Source: Bacteroidales bacterium
GTDB taxonomy: Bacteria > Bacteroidota > Bacteroidia > Bacteroidales > Paludibacteraceae
Length of the DNA stretch: 64,000 bases
NCBI GenBank assembly: GCA_022783865.1
Contig: JALFYY010000010.1
Location: forward strand, 1-64,000
Direction: 5' to 3'
The notes beneath the pieces are model-generated. The model searched no databases and was not told the DNA's origin. It saw only the letters and a program-made list of their open reading frames with translations. Below, piece by piece: positions 7,414 to 15,444 of the stretch (position 1 is the first letter of the stretch; each line of letters opens with the position of its first letter). A program made the translations under genes and the position numbers.

Positions 7414-8799
7414 ATGAGAAAGTACGTTTTTATATTACTTTTAGGAGTGAGTTTGTCGGCAGTTGCACAGACTGCGCAACAAGCGGACGCATTGTTTATG
7501 GCAAAGGATTACGCAAAGGCACAGACAGCTTACGGGAATCTGTTGCGTAAGAGTCCGAAAAACCAGCTGTATCTGTATCGTATTGCAAGGTGTGCTTACG
7601 AATTGGGAGATACTCAGACCGCCATCTGCCGATTTGAGGAAGCCGGTGAGAAATACGCACTTCGGAACTATTATTTAGGTGAATTGTACTTTGGCGAGTA
7701 TCGTTTTGCTGAAGCCTTTGCCGCTTATGAGCAATATCTGGAAAGTATTGAGCCGGGCAATGAGCGGTATCATTATGTAGAGGAGCAAATGGCGCGCGCC
7801 GAGAAAGGCGAACGCTATATGCGCAGAGTGGAAGATGTGAGCATTGTCTCCCATACGGTTGTGGCGAAGCAGGATTTTTTGCGCGCGTATGAACTTTCGC
7901 CCGAAGCAGGAACGCTGACGGAAACGGACGGGCGTGTGACTTATACCAACCAAAGAGGCGACAGGAAAGTGATGACTTGCGATACGGCGGGCCGGAAGAA
8001 TCTGTATTTCAGTCAATGGCTGATTGACTCATGGGGAGACAGCGTAGTTTTGCCGGCACCCGTTAATACTATGGCTGAAGAGAATTATCCTTTCTTGCTG
8101 ACGGACGGCATTACGCTGTATTTCGGCTCGGACAGAGGTGACGGTTTGGGTGGATATGACATTTATCTGACGCGCTACAATTCGGTGACAGACAGTTATT
8201 TGCAACCCGAGAACATAGGAATGCCGTTCAATTCGTTTGCCAACGACTATATGCTTGCGATAGACGAGAACAAGGGTATCGGGTATTTTGCGACAGATCG
8301 GAATACGGCGACGGACTCAGTGAGTATATATTGTTTTGTACCGAACGAGGAAAAGATTATTTTGCACAATTTTACCGATGAAAAGGCAAGATTAGTCGCT
8401 CAATTGAAGACCTATCGCAAGGTACAAAAGGAAACAGAAATAGAGATGGATAGTGCGGAAGAAGTGAAGACAATAGAGGATGAGGCAGTATTTATGCTCG
8501 TTGTGAATGACACGACGGTTTACTCGGATTGGCAAGATTTCCGTTCGAAAGAGGCAATGACACTATATAGAAATTATCGGCAAACTGCCCGTCAAGCGGA
8601 ACAAAACATATTGAGACTCGGCGAGCTGCGTCAACAATATATGACGGCAACAACAGAGGAGCAGACGACAATCGGGGAGCAGATTCTGGCATTGGAAGAG
8701 GAAAATCCTATCCAAAAAGAAAGACTGCAATCGACATTGAATGAAGTCCGGAGATTGGAGAATGAAGAATTGCAAAACTTCCCTATATTGGAAAAATAG
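7414..8799 (+). CDS. Secreted TPR and PD40 beta-propeller repeat protein
   Basis: This protein of about 461 residues begins with a signal peptide (MRKYVFILLLG to about AVAQ). An alpha-helical TPR-like region follows (about residues 20-130: short Ala/Tyr-rich helix pairs such as AKDYAKAQTAYGNLL and YRFAEAFAAYEQYL). A PD40/WD40-like propeller segment comes next (about 200-300, with blades such as ITLYFGSDRGDGLGGYDIYL and GIGYFATDRN). The last 100 residues are Gln/Glu-rich coiled coil. TPR plus PD40 resembles the N-terminal half of the PorE-type T9SS periplasmic proteins, but the OmpA-like C-terminus is absent. ATG 7411 and 7414 are both possible starts. Function unknown; an envelope or gliding/secretion role is inferred. 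Confidence 0.8.
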   Translation: MRKYVFILLLGVSLSAVAQTAQQADALFMAKDYAKAQTAYGNLLRKSPKNQLYLYRIARCAYELGDTQTAICRFEEAGEKYALRNYYLGELYFGEYRFAEAFAAYEQYLESIEPGNERYHYVEEQMARAEKGERYMRRVEDVSIVSHTVVAKQDFLRAYELSPEAGTLTETDGRVTYTNQRGDRKVMTCDTAGRKNLYFSQWLIDSWGDSVVLPAPVNTMAEENYPFLLTDGITLYFGSDRGDGLGGYDIYLTRYNSVTDSYLQPENIGMPFNSFANDYMLAIDENKGIGYFATDRNTATDSVSIYCFVPNEEKIILHNFTDEKARLVAQLKTYRKVQKETEIEMDSAEEVKTIEDEAVFMLVVNDTTVYSDWQDFRSKEAMTLYRNYRQTARQAEQNILRLGELRQQYMTATTEEQTTIGEQILALEEENPIQKERLQSTLNEVRRLENEELQNFPILEK

Positions 8800-8852
8800 G
8801 GGTAGAAACGTCCATTTCATCGGTGTTTTTGAGACAGGAATACTGGAATTTG

Positions 8853-9215
8853 CTATCTGAATACGAAATAGACGGCGAGAATGAGCAGAACGCCGGCTAC
8901 GATGTGATTCCATCTGATTTGCATGTGGAATGCGATGACGGAAAATGCGATGAAAACAATCAAAGTGATGACTTCCTGAAGAACTTTTAGCTGCATAAGG
9001 CTGAAAGGACCGCCATTGCCCGAGAAACCGATACGGTTGGCTGGCACTTGGAGGCAGTATTCAAAAAAGGCTATTCCCCAACTGAGGGCAATGACAGCGA
9101 TGAGCGGGAGTTGTTGGAACCATTTGAGTTCACCGAGTTTGAGATGGCCGTACCAAGCGAGAGTCATGAAAATGTTGGAACAGCATAAGAGAAGTAGTGT
9201 GATAAAGGCTTTCAT
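8853..9215 (-). CDS. Small four-helix membrane protein of the DMT/DUF486 family
   Basis: This 120-residue protein is composed of four hydrophobic helices (about residues 3-20, 33-52, 72-95 and 100-119) and matches the DUF486 group of drug/metabolite-transporter-like proteins, seen in the ends MKAFITLLLLCCSNIFMTLAWYG and the central WGIAFFEYCLQVPANR. The transported substrate, if any, is unknown. Its ATG overlaps the stop of the upstream tRNA-thiolation-type gene as ATGA, so the two are co-translated. Confidence 0.85.
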   Translation of the reverse strand: MKAFITLLLLCCSNIFMTLAWYGHLKLGELKWFQQLPLIAVIALSWGIAFFEYCLQVPANRIGFSGNGGPFSLMQLKVLQEVITLIVFIAFSVIAFHMQIRWNHIVAGVLLILAVYFVFR

Positions 9216-9964
9216 ACTTTATGAGGAAGATATTCGGGTTTTATGTTTTCCATCGCGCCCCAGATGCTGTCACGCACATTGGGGTTAAGGGATTCCAATT
9301 GGCTGATAATCTGCTTTATGTTGTGGCGATTGCTCTCTTGCTCGAAGGGGCAGAGTTTGTTTTGCTTGTGATAACCGGAGAGGACGGCATAACGCGCAAG
9401 ATCTTTCTCGCAGATGAGACAGAGGGGACGAATCATTTGCATGGAGAATTTTTGCATTTGCAATTTGGGTGCGATAGTGCCGAAATTTCCTTGAAAAACG
9501 AGATTGAGGAGCAGGGTCTCGATGATGTCGTCTTTGTGATGCCCGAGGGCAATTTTGTTGCAGCCGAGTTGTTGCGCCACCTCAAAAAGTGCTTTGCGAC
9601 GATACCAGGAGCAGAGAAAACAATGGGATTTGCGCGTGTCTTCGGAATCATCAAAACGGGTGGTATGGTGGATGAAAGGTACTTTGTGATGTTCGCAAAA
9701 AGATTTGAGATAGGCAGTATCGGATTGGTACGCAATGTTTTCGATGGAAACATGGACGGCGCTTACCCGAAAATGAGGGACGTATATTTGTGAACGACGA
9801 CCGAGCAATTCGACGAGTGCGAGCGAGTCTTTTCCACCGGAAAGCCCAATGAGGATATGGTCGCCCTCTTGGATGAGCCCATAGTCGGTGCAGCCTTTGT
9901 GAAAGAGGCGGGTTATTCGTTTCTGTAGGTGAATAAGTTCGATTTCTTGCGGTGTATGTTGCAT
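9212..9964 (-). CDS. TtcA/TilS-family tRNA-modifying ATPase (PP-loop protein)
   Basis: This 250-residue PP-loop ATP pyrophosphatase has the signature LSGGKDSLAL (about residues 38-47), the adenylating loop of tRNA-thiolating enzymes. The two cysteines of CFLCSW (about 113-116), the motif GHHKDDIIETLLLN and a cysteine in CLICEK fit the TtcA group that makes 2-thiocytidine in tRNA with an iron-sulfur cluster. The start at 9964 gives MQHTPQEIEL; the longer in-frame extension runs back through the tRNA genes and is not real. A -7 box lies 46 bases upstream. TtcA is the best guess, though the exact modification is inferred. Confidence 0.88.
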   Translation of the reverse strand: MQHTPQEIELIHLQKRITRLFHKGCTDYGLIQEGDHILIGLSGGKDSLALVELLGRRSQIYVPHFRVSAVHVSIENIAYQSDTAYLKSFCEHHKVPFIHHTTRFDDSEDTRKSHCFLCSWYRRKALFEVAQQLGCNKIALGHHKDDIIETLLLNLVFQGNFGTIAPKLQMQKFSMQMIRPLCLICEKDLARYAVLSGYHKQNKLCPFEQESNRHNIKQIISQLESLNPNVRDSIWGAMENIKPEYLPHKV

Positions 9965-10009
9965 AGATAAGTAGTTAAAATGTGTATTGCGGTTATCTTT
10001 TTGCGGCTG

Positions 10010-10017
10010 CAAAGGTA
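10010..10017 (-). promoter_or_regulatory. -7 box of the ttcA-like gene
   Basis: TACCTTTG on the minus strand, 46 bases before the start codon. The -33 position is not well matched. Confidence 0.6.
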
Positions 10018-10055
10018 ATAAAAAGTAGGGAAATAACATTTTTCTTTCAAAAAGT

Positions 10056-10086
10056 TTTGGTAGTTCAGAAATTTGTTGTACTTTTG
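10056..10086 (+). promoter_or_regulatory. Promoter of tRNA-Gly
   Basis: TTTG (10056-10059), a 19-base spacer and TACTTTTG (10079-10086), ending 26 bases before the tRNA 5' end. Confidence 0.8.
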
Positions 10087-10111
10087 CAACCGCTTTCGAA
10101 AGGGAGCCGAT

Positions 10112-10187
<76 letters not shown>

Positions 10188-10202
10188 ATACGTAATGACG
10201 AT

Positions 10203-10232
10203 GCAGAACAAGCGAGTTCTGCGTTTTTTCTC
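10203..10232 (+). terminator. Terminator between tRNA-Gly and tRNA-Leu
   Basis: GCAGAAC (10203-10209) and GTTCTGC (10216-10222) form a 7-bp stem with a six-base loop, followed by GTTTTTTCTCTT. This is a good intrinsic terminator just after tRNA-Gly. Confidence 0.75.
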
Positions 10233-10249
10233 TTAAAAACGGCGTCTTT

Positions 10250-10331
10250 GCCCAAATGGCGGAATTGGTAGACGCGCTCGTTTCAGGTGCGAGTGTTTCA
10301 CGACGTGCAGGTTCGAGTCCTGTTTTGGGCA
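10250..10331 (+). tRNA. tRNA-Leu (anticodon CAG)
   Basis: Acceptor GCCCAAA pairs with TTTGGGC. The anticodon stem CTCGT/GCGAG (one T-G pair) encloses TTCAGGT, giving CAG. A long variable arm fits leucine tRNA. No CCA is encoded. Confidence 0.95.
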
Positions 10332-10360
10332 CAAGAGAAAAACACTATTGACAACAGATT

Positions 10361-10445
10361 GCGCAGGTGGTGAAATTGGTATACACGCTACTTTGAGGGG
10401 GTAGTGGTCGCAAGATCGTGTGAGTTCGAGTCTCATCCTGCGCAC
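10361..10445 (+). tRNA. tRNA-Leu (anticodon GAG)
   Basis: Acceptor GCGCAGG pairs with CCTGCGC. The anticodon stem CTACT/GGTAG encloses TTGAGGG, giving GAG. A class II variable arm is present. It is 29 bases behind tRNA-Leu(CAG) and probably co-transcribed with it. Confidence 0.95.
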
Positions 10446-10484
10446 AAAAACAACCATGATAAAAAGATTTAAATAGTGCGATGA

Positions 10485-10520
10485 GGGCAATCGGAGACGG
10501 TTGCCCTTGTTGTTTAGATA
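10485..10520 (+). terminator. Terminator of the tRNA-Leu pair
   Basis: AGGGCAA (10485-10491) and TTGCCCT (10502-10508) form a stem followed by TGTTGTTT. Confidence 0.6.
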
Positions 10521-10602
10521 CGGTTTAGTTGCTCTATTGTCGCAAAAAGCAAGCGAGAAATCTGTTCTTTTGGAGCAAAAACAAGGAGTGTGGAAAAAGA
10601 GA

Positions 10603-10634
10603 TTTGCAGAATTGGTATTTTCTTTGTATCTTTG
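10603..10634 (+). promoter_or_regulatory. Promoter of the holB-ricT-gldH-trmB operon
   Basis: TTTG (10603-10606), a 20-base spacer and TATCTTTG (10627-10634), 52 bases upstream of the holB ATG. Confidence 0.8.
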
Positions 10635-10686
10635 CTTGCTATTTGTGACCCTGTTGACATAAAGAAAACAAACATACTTACAAAGC

Positions 10687-11844
10687 ATGCAATTCAAGGA
10701 TATAATCGGACAGGACGATGTGAAGGCACGGCTGATTCAGTCGGTTCAGGAGGAGCGTATTCCCCATGCCCAACTGCTGACCGGCAAGTCGGGTGTAGGC
10801 AAATTGCAGTTGGCTATTGCCTATGCCCAATATATCGCTTGCGAGCATCGGACGGAGACAGATTCGTGTGGTGTTTGTCCTTCGTGTCTGCAATATGCAA
10901 AACTGCAGCATCCGGACTTGCATTTTGCTTTTCCGATATACAAAGTGAAGGCGGGCAAAGAGTCGGTTTGTAATGATTTTATCAATGAGTGGCGGGAGAT
11001 TGTATTAGAAGAAAAGTATTTTGATATAAACGATTGGTATCAGAAGATAGGTGCGGAAACAAAGCAAGGTGTGATATATGAGGCGGAGAGCGGAGAGATA
11101 TTGCGTAAACTGAGCTTCAAGGCGTTTTCGGGCGGGTACAAGACGATGATAATCTGGTTGCCGGAGAAAATGAATGTTGCCTGCGCCAATAAACTCTTGA
11201 AGATATTGGAAGAACCTGCGGACAAGACATTGTTTTTGTTAGTATCGGAAGAACCGGATTTACTCTTGCCGACCATCATCTCGAGGACACAATTGCTTAA
11301 AGTGGGGGATTTGAGCGAGCAACAGATAACCCATGCATTGACTGAAGAATATCATGATTTGCCGGATGGAGACGCTGCTGATTTGGCTCATATTGCCAAC
11401 GGCAGTTACTTGAAAGCCAAAAAGGCTGCTTTGCAAACGCAAGACACGAATGACAATCTGAACAGCTTCATACAACTGATGAGGAATGCTTACTCAGTGG
11501 CGGTGAAAAGGGATTATAACGCATTGGTCAATATGCGCAAATGGAGCGACAGTATGGCAACATTGCCGACCGGAAGGGAAGGACAAAAGAACTTTTTGCA
11601 ATATGCCAGTCAGCAGATACGGGAGAACTATATATATAATTTCGGCCGGCATGAGATGAATTACCAAACGAGAGCCGAAAGCGAATTCAGTGTGCGTTTT
11701 GCTCCATTCATTACGGAAAACAATGTAGGTCAAATCATGGAGCAGTTGGACTTGGCGCAAAGGCAGATTGAACAAAACGGAAATGCTAAAATCATATTCT
11801 TTGACCTTTGTCTGCAAATGATAGTGTTGATAAAACGCAAGTGA
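10687..11844 (+). CDS. holB: DNA polymerase III delta' subunit (clamp loader)
   Basis: This 385-residue AAA+ protein is the delta' subunit of the clamp loader that places the sliding clamp on DNA. The P-loop region reads GKSGVGKLQL (about residues 33-42); leucine replaces the Ser/Thr after the lysine, which fits a non-hydrolysing delta' subunit. A zinc-ribbon-like cysteine set follows (CGVCPSC, about 61-67). The Walker B/lid region is seen in NKLLKILEEP, and the SRC motif of other delta' proteins appears as SRT. It leads an operon with ricT, a common pairing of holB with yaaT/ricT. Confidence 0.93.
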   Translation: MQFKDIIGQDDVKARLIQSVQEERIPHAQLLTGKSGVGKLQLAIAYAQYIACEHRTETDSCGVCPSCLQYAKLQHPDLHFAFPIYKVKAGKESVCNDFINEWREIVLEEKYFDINDWYQKIGAETKQGVIYEAESGEILRKLSFKAFSGGYKTMIIWLPEKMNVACANKLLKILEEPADKTLFLLVSEEPDLLLPTIISRTQLLKVGDLSEQQITHALTEEYHDLPDGDAADLAHIANGSYLKAKKAALQTQDTNDNLNSFIQLMRNAYSVAVKRDYNALVNMRKWSDSMATLPTGREGQKNFLQYASQQIRENYIYNFGRHEMNYQTRAESEFSVRFAPFITENNVGQIMEQLDLAQRQIEQNGNAKIIFFDLCLQMIVLIKRK

Positions 11845-11886
11845 CAGACAGACCGAAGGAGTGAAATACAAATAAAGAAAAAGACT

Positions 11887-13170
11887 ATGGATAAAGATAA
11901 GATGACATTGAATAACGGCAATTGTCAGTTTGATATCAGAGGCTGCAGAAGAAATTCTGCACTCCAACTGAGTGTGACAGACTGGTTGTGCGATTTGCCG
12001 GAAAATACGAACGAATCGGACCTTGTGGAGGTACAATTCAAAAAAACGAGAAAAGGGTATTATCATAATGTGGACAAGTTGCCTTTGGAGAAAGGGTCGA
12101 TAGTGGCAGTGGCAGCCGCAACGGGACATGATATCGGAGAAGTGTCGCTTACGGGTCGATTGGTGGAGCTGCAAATGAAAAAGAACCACATCGATACGAG
12201 CCGTTATGAGATAAGGAACATTTATCGTTTTGCGACTGAACAGGATTTACAAAAACGAGACGAAGCCAAAGCGAAGGAACAAGCGACAATGATAAAAGCA
12301 AGGCAACTGGCAAAGGATTTGGGGCTGAAGATGAAAATTGGCGATGTGGAGTATCAAGGCGACGGCACGAAGGCGATATTTTATTATATTGCCGATGAAA
12401 GGGTGGATTTCAGACAATTGATCAAGGTTTTTGCAGAGACGTTCCGTGTGCGTATTGAAATGAAGCAAATCGGTGCACGACAAGAAGCGGGTCGTATAGG
12501 CGGAACTGGATCTTGCGGAAGAGAATTATGTTGCGCGACATGGATGACCAACTTTCATTCGGTTGGCACGAGTGCAGCACGATTGCAAAACATTTCGCCC
12601 AATCCTCAAAAACTTGCCGGTCAGTGTGCAAAACTGAAGTGTTGTTTGAACTATGAAGTGGAAGTATATCAAGATGCTATACAGAATTTTCCGGATAAGA
12701 ATATCCCGTTGGAGACCCGGGACGGAACTTATTATTTCTTCAGTTCTGATCCGCTTAAACAGGAGATAACTTATTCATCGGCACCCAATATTCCTGCCAA
12801 TTTGCAACAACTGACACCTGAACAAGCAAACGATATTATTGCGATGAACAAACGAGGCGAGAAACCTGTCAGTTTGGGCGGTAAGCAAGGAGGCGTTTCG
12901 GGTGTAATAGAACAAACGCCTGATTACGAGAATGTTGTAGGACAAGATAGTTTGACCCGTTTTGACAAGAAACGTTCGAATAATGCAAGAGAACAAGGCA
13001 ACAGACAATCGCCCAGAAACGGCAACCGCAACAACGGTAATAACCGAAGAGACAGACAGATGAGACAGAATAACAAACCTAATAATGCCGTTGCTGACAG
13101 TAACAAAAATAATGACAATCAGGCAAAGGCTCAGATGCCTATCCGCAACCGTGTAAATCGCCCGAAATGA
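11887..13170 (+). CDS. PSP1/RicT (YaaT) family protein with basic low-complexity tail
   Basis: This 427-residue protein carries the PSP1 domain in its first half (EVQFKKTRKGYY and the following block, with cysteine motifs CGRELCCATW and CAKLKCCLNYE around residues 214-257). These are the cysteines that ligate iron-sulfur clusters in the Bacillus YaaT/RicT complex, which affects RNase Y and RNA processing. The last 100 residues are an Asn/Arg/Gly/Gln-rich, probably disordered and RNA-binding-like tail that RicT of Firmicutes lacks. It follows holB by 42 bases and overlaps gldH as ATGA. The cluster cysteines are visible; the role in RNA decay here is inferred. Confidence 0.9.
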   Translation: MDKDKMTLNNGNCQFDIRGCRRNSALQLSVTDWLCDLPENTNESDLVEVQFKKTRKGYYHNVDKLPLEKGSIVAVAAATGHDIGEVSLTGRLVELQMKKNHIDTSRYEIRNIYRFATEQDLQKRDEAKAKEQATMIKARQLAKDLGLKMKIGDVEYQGDGTKAIFYYIADERVDFRQLIKVFAETFRVRIEMKQIGARQEAGRIGGTGSCGRELCCATWMTNFHSVGTSAARLQNISPNPQKLAGQCAKLKCCLNYEVEVYQDAIQNFPDKNIPLETRDGTYYFFSSDPLKQEITYSSAPNIPANLQQLTPEQANDIIAMNKRGEKPVSLGGKQGGVSGVIEQTPDYENVVGQDSLTRFDKKRSNNAREQGNRQSPRNGNRNNGNNRRDRQMRQNNKPNNAVADSNKNNDNQAKAQMPIRNRVNRPK

Positions 13171-13610
13171 TGAAAAAGACAGGTTGGTTGACAGGATGCG
13201 TGATAGCGTTGCTATTAGCCGGTTGCAACGGCAATACGGTGTATTCATCGTCGAAATCGCTGCAGGAAGACGGTTGGAACAAAGACTCTGTGCTATCGTA
13301 TCACTATGAGATTATGGAAGACGGACAATATGATATTTTGCTCTATGTGCGTCATACGGCAAACTATCCGTATCAGAACATGTGGCTATTTGTTGATAAT
13401 GATACAATAGAGTTCTATTTAGCAGACCAACGAGGCAGATGGTTAGGCAATGGTGTAGGACGGCTGAAAGAAATGCCGGTACTGTACGGGCAAAATAAGA
13501 CATTGCAGAAAGGCGAATATACACTGCACATACAGCAGGGTATGAGAGAAGATATGTTGCAAGGAGTGAGTGATATAGGTGTGAGAATAGAAAAACATCA
13601 ACAGGAATAG
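13167..13610 (+). CDS. gldH: Gliding motility lipoprotein GldH
   Basis: This 147-residue protein has a lipoprotein signal peptide with lipobox LLAGC (cysteine about residue 20) and the GldH fold segment YHYEIMEDGQYDILLYVRH followed by YPYQNMWLF. GldH is an outer-membrane-linked lipoprotein needed for gliding in Flavobacterium, and homologues occur in T9SS-bearing Bacteroidota that do not glide. The gene overlaps ricT and is 3 bases ahead of trmB. Together with the sorting tail on the 59-kb protein, it indicates a type IX secretion/gliding-type envelope machinery. Confidence 0.88.
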   Translation: MMKKTGWLTGCVIALLLAGCNGNTVYSSSKSLQEDGWNKDSVLSYHYEIMEDGQYDILLYVRHTANYPYQNMWLFVDNDTIEFYLADQRGRWLGNGVGRLKEMPVLYGQNKTLQKGEYTLHIQQGMREDMLQGVSDIGVRIEKHQQE

Positions 13611-13613
13611 CGT

Positions 13614-14381
13614 ATGGGCAAGAACAAGCTAAAGAAGTTCGCAGAGATGGAAACCTTCCCCAATGTGTTTCAATGCGGTGCCAGAGAAATAGACGGGGAG
13701 TCGTCCATTTTACAGATACAGGGACAATGGCGAAGCCGGTATTTTAAGAATGACTATCCTATTGTACTGGAGTTGGGGTGCGGAAGAGGAGAATATACTA
13801 TCGGATTGGCAGAATTGTATCCTGAGAAGAACTTTATCGGTATTGATATCAAGGGTGCACGTATGTGGGCAGGTGCCAAACAGGCTGTTGCAACAGGAAA
13901 AACGAATGTGGCATTCTTGCGCACGAATATAGAAATGCTTACACGGTTCTTTGCACAAGATGAAGTGGACGAGATATGGATTACTTTTCCTGACCCACAG
14001 ATGAAGAAAGCTACGAAGCGCCTGACCTCGAGCTATTTTATGGCAAGATACCAGCAAGTGATGAAAGACGGTGGACTGATACATCTGAAAACCGACAGCC
14101 CGTTCTTATATGGATATACCGATGAAATGGTAAAAGCAAACGGGTATGAAGTGGTATATAAGACAGACGATTTGTATAAGTCGGATTTTGCAGATACGGT
14201 GAGAAGTCTGAAAACACACTATGAAAAGCAATGGTTGGAAAGGGGTATGAAGATTAAGTATATCCAGTTCAGAATGACGAAAAAAGAACAATTGACAGAA
14301 CCAGAGGTAGATATTGAGTATGATGACTACCGCTCATACGGGCGTTATCGTACACAACAGCTACCGACAAATACAAAGTAA
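13614..14381 (+). CDS. trmB: tRNA (guanine-N7)-methyltransferase
   Basis: This 255-residue enzyme forms 7-methylguanosine at position 46 of tRNA. The AdoMet-binding motif is VLELGCGRGEYT (about residues 44-55), the acidic residue of motif II lies in IGIDIKG, and the TrmB active-site block FPDPQMKKATKRL follows (about 123-135). The gene is one base ahead of the Mrp-type gene start and belongs to the holB operon. Confidence 0.96.
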   Translation: MGKNKLKKFAEMETFPNVFQCGAREIDGESSILQIQGQWRSRYFKNDYPIVLELGCGRGEYTIGLAELYPEKNFIGIDIKGARMWAGAKQAVATGKTNVAFLRTNIEMLTRFFAQDEVDEIWITFPDPQMKKATKRLTSSYFMARYQQVMKDGGLIHLKTDSPFLYGYTDEMVKANGYEVVYKTDDLYKSDFADTVRSLKTHYEKQWLERGMKIKYIQFRMTKKEQLTEPEVDIEYDDYRSYGRYRTQQLPTNTK

Positions 14382-14382
14382 T

Positions 14383-15432
14383 ATGTATCCTCAACAGATT
14401 ATAGATGCACTATCTCATGTGAGATATCCCGGCAACGGAAAGAACTTGATAGAGAGCGGTATGTTGGAAGACGATATCCGCATATCGGGATTGGAAGTGT
14501 CGTTTTCATTGATATTCGACAAACAGAACGACCCTTTTTTGCATTCGGTTGTGAAAGCAGCGGAAACGGCTGTCAAAACATATGCGGATAAGAATGCTGC
14601 CGTGAATATCCACACCAAATTCCGCAAGCAGATTGTTCCGCTGGAAACGGAGCAAGTGTTGCCGGAAGTAAAGCAAATTATCGCCATTTCATCGGGAAAA
14701 GGAGGTGTCGGCAAATCGACAGTAGCAGCTAATTTGGCTGTAGCATTAGCCCAAGCAGGCAAAAAGGTTGGATTATTGGACGCAGATATACATGGTCCGT
14801 CGCAACCCAAGATGTTTCATACGGAAGATGCCCGTCCAGTATTGGCTCCGGTAGAAGGCAGAGAGCTGATAGAGCCTATTGAGCAATACGGTGTGAAGAT
14901 GCTGAGTATCGGTTTCTTTGTAGAAACCGGTAGTGCTGTAGTTTGGCGTGGAGGATTGGCAAGCAATGCGATAAAGCAACTTATTACCGATGCGAATTGG
15001 GGAGAGTTGGACTATTTACTGATAGATCTTCCTCCCGGAACGAGTGATATCCATTTGACGATTGTACAAACAATACAACTGACGGGGGCTATTGTAGTGA
15101 CGACACCTCAACCTGTGGCATTGATTGATGCGAGAAAGGGTGTGGATATGTTCAGGAATGAGAAAGTGGGTGTAAGAGTACTGGGTATCGTAGAGAATAT
15201 GTCGTGGTTCACTCCGAGAGAGTTGCCAGAGAACAGATACTATATATTTGGTAAGGATGGCGGCAAAGAACTTGCAGAGGAGCTGAATGTACCTTTGTTG
15301 GGACAAATACCTTTGGTACAATCAATAAGAGAAGCCGGTGATGAAGGACTGCCTATTGCCTTGCAAAAAGGGCATCCTGCTGCAACGTTTTATCAAGAGA
15401 TAGCCAACACATTGATTAACACGAAAGAATAA
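14383..15432 (+). CDS. Mrp/ApbC family iron-sulfur carrier P-loop ATPase
   Basis: This 349-residue protein has an N-terminal DUF59/MIP18-like domain (about residues 1-85) and a deviant Walker A motif SSGKGGVGKST (about 100-110), with the switch DADIHGPSQP and LIDLPPGTSD typical of Mrp/Nbp35 proteins. These deliver iron-sulfur clusters. The CxxC near the C-terminus of E. coli Mrp is absent; the equivalent region reads MSWFTPRELPENRYY. The start at 14383 lies one base after the trmB stop. Cluster carriage is inferred from the family and needs care given the missing CxxC. Confidence 0.92.
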   Translation: MYPQQIIDALSHVRYPGNGKNLIESGMLEDDIRISGLEVSFSLIFDKQNDPFLHSVVKAAETAVKTYADKNAAVNIHTKFRKQIVPLETEQVLPEVKQIIAISSGKGGVGKSTVAANLAVALAQAGKKVGLLDADIHGPSQPKMFHTEDARPVLAPVEGRELIEPIEQYGVKMLSIGFFVETGSAVVWRGGLASNAIKQLITDANWGELDYLLIDLPPGTSDIHLTIVQTIQLTGAIVVTTPQPVALIDARKGVDMFRNEKVGVRVLGIVENMSWFTPRELPENRYYIFGKDGGKELAEELNVPLLGQIPLVQSIREAGDEGLPIALQKGHPAATFYQEIANTLINTKE

Positions 15433-15444
15433 TACATTATATAT

